Shown here in pieces: positions 6,312 to 10,242 of a DNA stretch of 10,242 nucleotides. Source of the stretch: a bacterium (GTDB lineage: Bacteria > Chloroflexota > Dehalococcoidia > Tepidiformales > Tepidiformaceae); the NCBI GenBank assembly GCA_945861295.1, contig CAMAUF010000046.1, positions 1 through 10,242 of the forward strand, in the 5' to 3' direction. The position numbers were made by a program, and so were the translations under genes. The notes below the pieces were generated by a model. The model did not search any database and was not told the origin of the DNA. It worked only from the letters and a program-made list of their open reading frames with translations. Numbering within the stretch: position 1 is the stretch's first letter; each line of letters starts with the position of its first letter.

Positions 6312-7103
6312 ATGGAATCACAGCCCGAGCCCTTCTTTCGCCGCCAGGGCGAAGCATTCATGCCCCAGCCGATCTGCGCTGGCCCCTGGGACCCGAAGTC
6401 GCTGCACGGCCGCGTCATCGCGGGCTTGCTCGGCGGCATCATCGAGGCGCGTTTCAGAGACGCCGCCTTCCAGTTCACGCGCCTCACGGTCGACCTCTGG
6501 CGGCTGCCGCAGTTCGTCCCGCTGACCGTCGAGACGCGGCTCGTCCGCGAAGGCGGCCGGATCAAGGTCGTCGACGCCGAGTGTTTCGCCGATGGCGTTT
6601 CGATGGGCCGGGCCATCGGCCTCCTCCTTCGCAGAGGCACGCCGCCCGCCGGGGAGATATGGTCGCCGCCGGACTGGGACTTCCCCAAACCTGACACGTT
6701 CGACCCGCCGCCCCCTCCTGAAGCCCGCGATTGGACGCCGATGTGGGAAACGCGCGGCCGCGGCAACGCCTTCGGCACCGTCGGCCGGAAGCAGGTCTGG
6801 GTCCGGGAGCTCCGGCCGTTGTTCGATCACGAACCGCTGACGCCGTTCCAGCGCGTCGCGCTCGCCGCAGACCTGACCAGCCCCCTCGCCAACTCCGGGA
6901 GTTCGGGACTCGGGTACATCAACACCGACATCACGCTCTACCTGCATCGTGATCCGGTCGGCGAGTGGATCGGCTTCGAAAGCCTCGCGCATCACGCCGA
7001 CGCCGGCGTGGCGACGGGCGAGTGCACGCTCTACGACGAGCATGGCGCCATTGGCCGCAGCAGCGTCGCCGCACTGGCGCAGCGCCGGACGCCGACACCC
7101 TGA
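6312..7103 (+). CDS. Acyl-CoA thioesterase-like double-hotdog protein
   Basis: The 263-residue length and motif order match the TesB-like/4HBT_3 thioesterase family, in which two hotdog folds in one chain hydrolyse acyl-CoA thioesters in the cytoplasm. The first hotdog carries GPWDPKSLHGRVIAGLLGG (24-42) and the strand TRLTVDLWRLPQFVPLTVET (56-75). A proline-rich linker lies around 119-136 (SPPDWDFPKP, DPPPPPEARDW). The second hotdog carries FQRVALAADLTSPLAN (179-194), GYINTDITLYLHRDPVGEW (201-219) and the closing GECTLYDEHGAIGRSSVAAL. The second-half N-T-D-x-T-L-Y motif is typical of this group. The ATG at 6312 includes the N-terminal strand seen in relatives; a later ATG at 6360 would lose it. 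The start has only a weak upstream GGGA. The substrate chain length is not visible. Confidence 0.8.
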   Translation: MESQPEPFFRRQGEAFMPQPICAGPWDPKSLHGRVIAGLLGGIIEARFRDAAFQFTRLTVDLWRLPQFVPLTVETRLVREGGRIKVVDAECFADGVSMGRAIGLLLRRGTPPAGEIWSPPDWDFPKPDTFDPPPPPEARDWTPMWETRGRGNAFGTVGRKQVWVRELRPLFDHEPLTPFQRVALAADLTSPLANSGSSGLGYINTDITLYLHRDPVGEWIGFESLAHHADAGVATGECTLYDEHGAIGRSSVAALAQRRTPTP

Positions 7104-7106
7104 GCG

Positions 7107-7328
7107 CTACCGTTCGAAGACGCGGACGCCGGGGTCGCTGAGTGTGGGCCGATCCCGGCCCGAGGACGGCGCCGGGACGGCCAACGTCAGCACATCGATC
7201 GCAGCTTCCGGCGGGCTCTGGGCGAGGAGCCGGAGCGCCGCTTCGACCAGTGCCTTGCGCGTCGTCAGCCCTGAGCGTTCGGTCGCCAGCCGCAAGAGTT
7301 CGCTATCCACCTCGACGGTCAACCGCAT
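7107..7328 (-). CDS. vapB: Lone VapB-type antitoxin
   Basis: This 73-residue protein matches the VapB antitoxin family (PF09957-like). It begins with the DNA-binding strand RLTVEVDSELL, followed by LATERSGLTTRKALVEAALRLLAQ, and has a proline-rich tail ending in DPGVRVFER that would contact a PIN toxin. An AGGAGG sequence lies 5 nt before the ATG, one of the best ribosome sites in the window. A VapC gene should follow directly, but the stop codon lies 3 nt from the stop of the convergent thioesterase gene, so the toxin is absent. It may be a remnant, may act as an anti-addiction factor against a toxin elsewhere, or may be a simple autoregulated DNA-binding protein. The VapC at 273-695 has its own Phd-type partner and is not the obvious match. 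Confidence 0.75.
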   Translation of the reverse strand: MRLTVEVDSELLRLATERSGLTTRKALVEAALRLLAQSPPEAAIDVLTLAVPAPSSGRDRPTLSDPGVRVFER

Positions 7329-7364
7329 CGTCGCCTCCTGGGCGCCGGTCCTCGGCGCGCCGCG

Positions 7365-7370
7365 AGCGTA
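7365..7370 (-). promoter_or_regulatory. Extended -10 candidate of the lone vapB
   Basis: TGATACGCT on the minus strand reads as an extended -10 (TGn before TACGCT) about 36 nt before the ATG at 7328, giving a short leader that contains AGGAGG. It lies in the 87-nt divergent gap shared with the PPOX gene. The match is weak. Confidence 0.3.
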
Positions 7371-7403
7371 TCACCACGCAACGCTCCTGCCTCCAATCAG
7401 CCG

Positions 7404-7409
7404 TACAAT
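7404..7409 (+). promoter_or_regulatory. -10 box of the PPOX gene, leaderless
   Basis: TACAAT is followed by only 6 nt and the ATG at 7416, with no room for a Shine-Dalgarno sequence. This is the closest to the consensus TATAAT among the leaderless sites in the window. Confidence 0.48.
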
Positions 7410-7415
7410 CGACCG

Positions 7416-7807
7416 ATGACGCCCGAAGAACGACTGACCTTCGTCGCTGGCCCGCGCACGGCCGTGTTCTCCACCTTGACGCCCGCTGGCCGCATCCACG
7501 CCGTGCCCGTCTGGTACCGCTGGGATGGGGAGCGCTTCCGCGTCATCACGGGCCGCGACAGCGCCAAGGTCCGCAACCTTCGCGCCAATCCGCGTGCCTC
7601 GCTCTGCATTGACGATCGCGAAGGCGGCGTCATGCGGTATGTCACGGCGAGGGCGCTGTGTCGATCGACGAACTTGTGACCGTGGACGAGCGGCTGGCGC
7701 TCTGGACGCACTATCTCGGCGCGGAGGCCGCGGCTCGCGTGACGGCGTCGGACGCGCACGAGGGCATGGTCCTCCTGCTGCTGAGGCCGGAGCGCTGGCT
7801 CGGCTGA
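7416..7807 (+). pseudogene. PPOX-class F420/FMN-binding flavoprotein interrupted by a frameshift
   Basis: The first 77 codons match the split-barrel pyridoxamine-phosphate-oxidase-like family: RTAVFSTLTPAGRIHAVPVW, YRWDGERFRVITGRDSAKVRNLRANPRASLCIDD, then GGVMRYVTA. After that the frame runs into CRSTNL and a TGA at 7677-7679. The -1 frame continues the family pattern from 7649 as EGAVSIDELVTVDERLALW, then THYLGAEAAARVTASDAHEG, and ends in LLRPERWLG at a TGA at 7805-7807. A one-base loss at about 7647-7650 (GCG-AGG instead of GCn-GAG-GGC) would explain it; restoring the base gives a 130-residue protein of normal family length. Known relatives use F420 or FMN and reduce small molecules or act on haem-related substrates. 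I see no slippery heptamer, so this is either real decay or a sequence error. Confidence 0.8.
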
Positions 7808-7808
7808 A

Positions 7809-7834
7809 GCGCGCCCCGCGCCGTATAGCGGCGG
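7809..7834 (+). repeat. Left copy of a 26-bp direct repeat flanking the RelE-type module
   Basis: This copy starts 2 nt after the PPOX stop codon. It differs from the right copy at 8533-8558 at only one base (C at 7829, T at 8553). The core contains CCGTATAG. The similarity stops abruptly at both ends. Confidence 0.8.
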
Positions 7835-7896
7835 CGAGCCCGTCGTAAGGACAGTGAGAGCCAGGATAACGCGGCCGATCGGCGCCGCGCGCTTGA

Positions 7897-7964
7897 CAGC
7901 TTACCCTGGGAGTCGCCACCGGCCGCTTTATTGGTGGTGGCAGCTCACCCTGGCGGCAAAGCGG
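7897..7964. repeat. Nested short repeats in the 170-nt gap before the RelE-type toxin end
   Basis: Two 13-nt units, CAGCTTACCCTGG (7897-7909) and CAGCTCACCCTGG (7941-7953), differ at one base and are 44 nt apart, about four helical turns. A perfect inverted repeat, CCGCTTT (7923-7929) and AAAGCGG (7958-7964), surrounds the second unit. The segment lies downstream of the toxin gene, not at its promoter, and could be a structured 3' end or a protein-binding site. The rest of the 7808-7977 gap contains no coding signal. Confidence 0.4.
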
Positions 7965-7977
7965 GTATGTGGCGGGT

Positions 7978-8238
7978 TCAAGTGTAGGCTTCGCTGCGAT
8001 GCGCGATAACGAGGATGAGGACCCGGTGTTCGGTGTCATCGACATCGAAGATGACGCGGAAGTCGCCAACTCGGACGCGGAACGAGCCTGAGTACTCTCC
8101 GTTCAGGGCTTTCATGCCGGGGTAGCCGCCAGGATTCTCGCGTAGTTGGTCGAAGCAGCGGTCCAGGCGCCGCTGAAGCGTTGCGTCGGCCGCTTCGAAG
8201 CGCCTGCGGGCTCTCCGTGAGAAAGTCACGGCGTACAC
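7978..8238 (-). CDS. RelE/ParE-family toxin
   Basis: The 86-residue protein has the RelE/ParE fold pattern: strand MYAVTFSRRARRRFEAADAT, helix LQRRLDRCFDQLRENPGG, then MKALNGEYSGSFRVRVGDFR and VIFDVDDTEHRVLILVIAHR. Basic residues K43, R54, R56, R61 and R81 with H80 are in the region used by RelE-type mRNA interferases, which cut mRNA on the ribosome, but a ParE-like gyrase poison cannot be excluded from the sequence. It starts with GTG, 3 nt after the antitoxin stop, with a GGAG about 13 nt upstream. A second in-frame GTG lies three codons later and could be the true start. It forms a two-gene operon with the antitoxin and sits between the two copies of a 26-bp direct repeat. Confidence 0.85.
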   Translation of the reverse strand: MYAVTFSRRARRRFEAADATLQRRLDRCFDQLRENPGGYPGMKALNGEYSGSFRVRVGDFRVIFDVDDTEHRVLILVIAHRSEAYT

Positions 8239-8241
8239 GGG

Positions 8242-8472
8242 TCAGTATTTTCTCCGCAAGTCTTCCAGCGCCGTCAGGTCTCCTTCAGCGACGGAGACAC
8301 GGGCGTCAGCGTAGGCCTCCCGGAAACCGGGGATCGCCGACAGTTCCTTGGTCGCCTTGTTGTCTTCGCGTTCGGTGAGGTACGCGAGAAAGTCGTCGGC
8401 CACGCGCAGCCGTTCGGGCGAGAGCTGACTGATGCGTTTGCGCGCCCGCTGGCGCAGTTCGGCCGTGGTCAT
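8242..8472 (-). CDS. Antitoxin partner of the RelE/ParE-type toxin
   Basis: The chosen ATG at 8472 gives 76 residues and has GGAGGA about 8 nt upstream. The protein starts MTTAELRQRARKRISQLSPE, followed by RLRVADDFLAYLTERED, a pattern seen in small antitoxins linked to RelE-type toxins ('L-x-P-E-R-L-x-x-V-x-D-F-x-x-Y-L'). The C-terminal half, ending in LTALEDLRRKY, is acidic with a basic finish and should bind the toxin. The frame is open far upstream to 8988, but that extension is antisense to the NIPSNAP-like gene and is rejected. It precedes the toxin gene by 3 nt. A TATACT -10 box lies about 28 nt before the start. Such antitoxins normally autoregulate the operon; no operator was identified. 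Confidence 0.8.
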   Translation of the reverse strand: MTTAELRQRARKRISQLSPERLRVADDFLAYLTEREDNKATKELSAIPGFREAYADARVSVAEGDLTALEDLRRKY

Positions 8473-8500
8473 GCCTGCTTCCTCCGTGCCTGACCAAGCC

Positions 8501-8506
8501 AGTATA
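8501..8506 (-). promoter_or_regulatory. -10 box of the RelE-type toxin-antitoxin operon
   Basis: TATACT on the minus strand lies 28 nt before the ATG at 8472 and would give a leader of roughly 22 nt that includes GGAGGA. No good -35 was seen. It lies between the antitoxin gene and the right copy of the 26-bp repeat. Confidence 0.5.
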
Positions 8507-8532
8507 TCCGGCTGCGCGCTTCCGCCGATTTT

Positions 8533-8558
8533 GCGCGCCCCGCGCCGTATAGTGGCGG
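8533..8558 (+). repeat. Right copy of the 26-bp direct repeat
   Basis: This copy matches 7809-7834 at 25 of 26 positions, 724 bp away. It contains TATAGT at 8548-8553, the probable -10 box of the NIPSNAP-like gene. In the left copy the same hexamer reads TATAGC. Confidence 0.8.
8548..8553 (+). promoter_or_regulatory. -10 box of the NIPSNAP-like gene
   Basis: TATAGT lies about 30 nt before the ATG at 8584, leaving room for a leader of about 24 nt with GGAG at 8574-8577, 6 nt before the start. Unlike the leaderless genes in this window, this one would use a normal ribosome site. Confidence 0.45.
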
Positions 8559-8583
8559 TTACCCTGCCCCGCTGGAGCGCGCC

Positions 8584-9246
8584 ATGACCGTCCTGGTCGA
8601 AGTCGTCCACACCGTAAAGCCGCTGACGAACGCCGTTTTCGACCGCTGGGTCGATTGGTACGGCACGGACGTGATCCCGGCCATGGAGAGGAACGGTTTC
8701 GACGTGATCGGCGCTTGGAAGCGCACTGGCGGCCCGATGGGCCAAGACGTGCTGCTCTCGCGCTTCGAAAGCGTGGCTGCCTACGAAGCCGCGGGCAAAG
8801 CGCTCCGGGCCGACCCGAAGTTCCTGGCCGCGCTGGCCAAGGCCGCGGAGTTCCAGGTGAGCGAATCCGTCAAGGTCTGCGCGTTCGTGCCCTATTCGAC
8901 CGAGCAGCGCCTGGAGCGCGCGCTGGTCAAGCCCGAGAAGCCCCGCCAGTTCCTCCAAGCGGTGCTCAACCTCCGCCAGGGCGGCCAAGCGGGCGCCTAC
9001 GCGACCGTCGGAAAGATCGCGGACACGCTCGAGGGCGTTGGCGTCCAGCTCGCGGCGGCCTACGAAACGAGCATCGGCCAGCGGGGCGAACTGACCGACA
9101 TCTGGGCCTTCGCGGCGGGCGGCATGGACCTCACGTATCGGAAGAGCAACGGGTTCCTCGATGAGCTCACGGCGGAGCTGCGAAGGTACGCGCCGGAGGA
9201 ATCGACGTACTACCTGAGTCCGCTGCCGTATTCGAAACTGCAGTAG
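8584..9246 (+). CDS. NIPSNAP-like protein with two dimeric alpha-beta-barrel repeats
   Basis: The 220-residue protein appears to contain two ferredoxin-like alpha-beta units of about 100 residues. The first runs from TVLVEVVHTVKP through VFDRWVDWYGTDVIPAMERN, GFDVIGAWKRTGGPMGQDVL and LSRFESVAAYEAAGKALRAD, with the typical 'DPKFLAAL' helix near 78-84. The second runs from about 120 with RQFLQAVLNLRQGG, a strand LAAAYETSIGQRGELTDIWAF, and the final helix FLDELTAELRRYAPEES. This pattern is that of NIPSNAP-family proteins, whose biochemical role is poorly known; they often occur beside catabolic genes. GGAG lies 6 nt before the ATG. There is no signal peptide. The left repeat-unit match is better than the right, and a general dimeric alpha-beta-barrel (EthD/ABM-like) protein is the alternative. 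Confidence 0.65.
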   Translation: MTVLVEVVHTVKPLTNAVFDRWVDWYGTDVIPAMERNGFDVIGAWKRTGGPMGQDVLLSRFESVAAYEAAGKALRADPKFLAALAKAAEFQVSESVKVCAFVPYSTEQRLERALVKPEKPRQFLQAVLNLRQGGQAGAYATVGKIADTLEGVGVQLAAAYETSIGQRGELTDIWAFAAGGMDLTYRKSNGFLDELTAELRRYAPEESTYYLSPLPYSKLQ

Positions 9247-9251
9247 CCGCG

Positions 9252-9944
9252 CTAAGGCTGCAGGCCGGGTTTCGCTCCAGCCGGGATCTCGCTGCGCAGT
9301 TCAGCGTCCGGGAGTGCGATGTCGTAGTCGAGCCGCGTCACCGTGGCGGACATCACAAACGGCGGCTCGCCCGGCGGGCGGGCGGGGTTTACCTCTGACG
9401 ATTCATGGCACAGGATCATCATCCGCTCGGGGTCCACGCACATTCGATTCGTCGTAACAACCTCCGCCGGGGTTGTCTTGAGCGCTCCGGTCGCGTCCTG
9501 CATTGGCCTTCCATCCACGTCGAACGCGGGGCCCTCAATTTCGGTCCGCCAGGTGACTTCGAGGATCTCAGTCCGCCGTCCCAACGCTGGCTCTTGACCG
9601 GCCAGTTTGGTGGCCACCCGGACGCCATCGATCCCGTCGAACGCCATGTACCAGGCTCGTAGTCCTTGAACCGATGTCCAGGGTGAGGCCGTCCCAAACC
9701 AATGCGGCACCCAGGGCGCCCACCAGCGCGGCGAGGCGTCCGCTTGGAACGACGCCACCGGCGTAATGGAGTAGCTGTTGGTGCGGCCGTCGTAGCGGTA
9801 GAACACGCCCCCCTCGAGCCAGGCTGTCTGGGTGTAAGCCAGCGGCGTGAGCTGGTCGAACTCCCAGCGCCAGGCATCCTGATCGCGGCACCACCAACGC
9901 ACGACGCTCCGTTGCTCGTCGCCCCCCACGGTCCCCTGCGTCAC
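9252..9944 (-). CDS. LolA/RseB-like extracytoplasmic-type protein lacking its export signal
   Basis: I do not recognise a specific gene. The 230 residues show a succession of antiparallel strands typical of LolA/RseB-like half-barrels: SVVRWWCRDQDAWRWEFDQL, AWLEGGVFYRYDGRTNSYSI, LEVTWRTEIEGPAFDVDGRP, NRMCVDPERMMILCHESSEV, and the final TRLDYDIALPDAELRSEIPA, a common ending of this fold. Such proteins normally sit outside the cytoplasm and start with a signal peptide or lipobox, which is missing here. The start used is a GTG with GAGG 6 nt upstream. The frame stays open to a TAG at 10011-10013 with no ATG, GTG or TTG, and the extra residues (PVEARPFYLEATV) look like real protein. The gene has therefore probably lost its 5' end or carries a frameshift. 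Confidence 0.5.
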   Translation of the reverse strand: MTQGTVGGDEQRSVVRWWCRDQDAWRWEFDQLTPLAYTQTAWLEGGVFYRYDGRTNSYSITPVASFQADASPRWWAPWVPHWFGTASPWTSVQGLRAWYMAFDGIDGVRVATKLAGQEPALGRRTEILEVTWRTEIEGPAFDVDGRPMQDATGALKTTPAEVVTTNRMCVDPERMMILCHESSEVNPARPPGEPPFVMSATVTRLDYDIALPDAELRSEIPAGAKPGLQP

Positions 9945-10078
9945 AGTCGCCTCGAGGTAGAACGGGCGGGCCTCGACCGGCGTGGCCTGTGCGGCGTCCT
10001 CCCGCGTAGCCTATAGCGACCTTTCTGGGAAGTCATAGTTTGGCGCGCGGGCTTGGTCGCGGTTTGCGTCAGGCGCGG

Positions 10079-10242
10079 TCAGAGTCGTGCGGCATAGTCG
10101 GTGTCGTCACGTACCGCCTCGTAGTCATCTTGCGTGAGCCAGTGGCACCAAACGTTGCGTCCCGGGACGTTCAACCGTTGCCGGTGCTGCTTGCTCCTCC
10201 AACCGGCCACTTCCATGGCGCGGCCGTGCTCAGCGATGACTT
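10079..10242 (-). CDS. C-terminal end of an unrecognised protein (partial)
   Basis: The minus-strand frame entering from the right edge stays open for 53 codons to a TGA at 10079-10081. The peptide is rich in charged and aromatic residues: EVAGWRSKQHRQRLNVPG, then RNVWCHWLTQDDYEAVRDDT, ending DYAARL. It resembles ordinary soluble protein rather than antisense sequence, but no family was recognised. An internal ATG at 10216 would give a 45-residue protein, but no good ribosome site precedes it, so an incoming gene is more likely. It lies 65 nt upstream of the point where the LolA/RseB-like frame opens, on the same strand. Confidence 0.4.
   Translation of the reverse strand, partial: VIAEHGRAMEVAGWRSKQHRQRLNVPGRNVWCHWLTQDDYEAVRDDTDYAARL

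Noticed and set aside
7640..7680. Programmed -1 ribosomal frameshifting in the PPOX gene
   Set aside because: No slippery X-XXY-YYZ heptamer or following strong stem was seen at the switch, and the family is not known to use recoding.
7893..7898. Perfect TTGACA -35 box on the plus strand
   Set aside because: No -10 box lies 16-18 nt downstream and no plus-strand gene follows before the NIPSNAP-like gene over 600 bp away.
8473..8988. N-terminal extension of the RelE-type antitoxin frame
   Set aside because: It is antisense to the NIPSNAP-like gene, while the internal ATG at 8472 has a good ribosome site and a TATACT promoter.

Overview
The window is high-GC bacterial DNA densely packed with short, closely spaced genes on both strands. 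The metabolic genes are an N-acyl-D-amino-acid deacylase-type amidohydrolase, a luciferase-like F420/flavin oxidoreductase, a nitroreductase, an acyl-CoA thioesterase-like protein and a PPOX-type flavoprotein. Several genes have a TAnnnT-type -10 box only 6-8 nt before the start codon, as expected for leaderless mRNAs. This mixture would fit a Chloroflexota (Dehalococcoidia/SAR202-like) or actinobacterial-type lineage, but no marker gene is present and the taxonomic guess is weak. No rRNA, tRNA, CRISPR array, transposase or phage gene was seen.

Layout from left to right. 1-255 is the 3' end of an amidohydrolase (+). 273-964 (-) is a VapBC-type toxin-antitoxin pair with a Phd/YefM-like antitoxin and a PIN toxin. 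1011-2593 (-) is a two-gene flavoenzyme operon (LLM oxidoreductase, then nitroreductase, overlapping by 1 nt). 2704-5235 (+) is an overlapping three-gene cluster: a TIR-domain protein, a conserved Rossmann-like protein with an N-x-P-x-E-L-G motif, and a cytosolic beta-lactamase-fold serine hydrolase. 5364-6221 (-) is a MoxR/CoxD-like AAA+ ATPase, divergent from a double-hotdog thioesterase (6312-7103, +). 7107-7328 (-) is a lone VapB-type antitoxin. 7416-7807 (+) is a frameshifted PPOX flavoprotein. 7978-8472 (-) is a RelE/ParE-type toxin with its antitoxin, flanked by a near-perfect 26-bp direct repeat. 8584-9246 (+) is a duplicated NIPSNAP-like protein. 9252-9944 (-) is a LolA/RseB-like protein that appears to lack its export signal. 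10079-10242 (-) is the end of an unrecognised gene.

The window looks like a chromosomal catabolic region into which small defence and maintenance modules have been inserted: two TA pairs, one orphan antitoxin and the TIR cluster. The TIR cluster is the best candidate for an undescribed system. Two adjacent genes encode different Rossmann-like folds, each with a candidate catalytic glutamate, and their reading frames overlap each other and a serine hydrolase. The second notable point is the direct repeat around the RelE-type module. One copy follows the stop codon of the PPOX gene and the other carries the probable promoter of the NIPSNAP gene, which suggests that the module was inserted between them by duplication.
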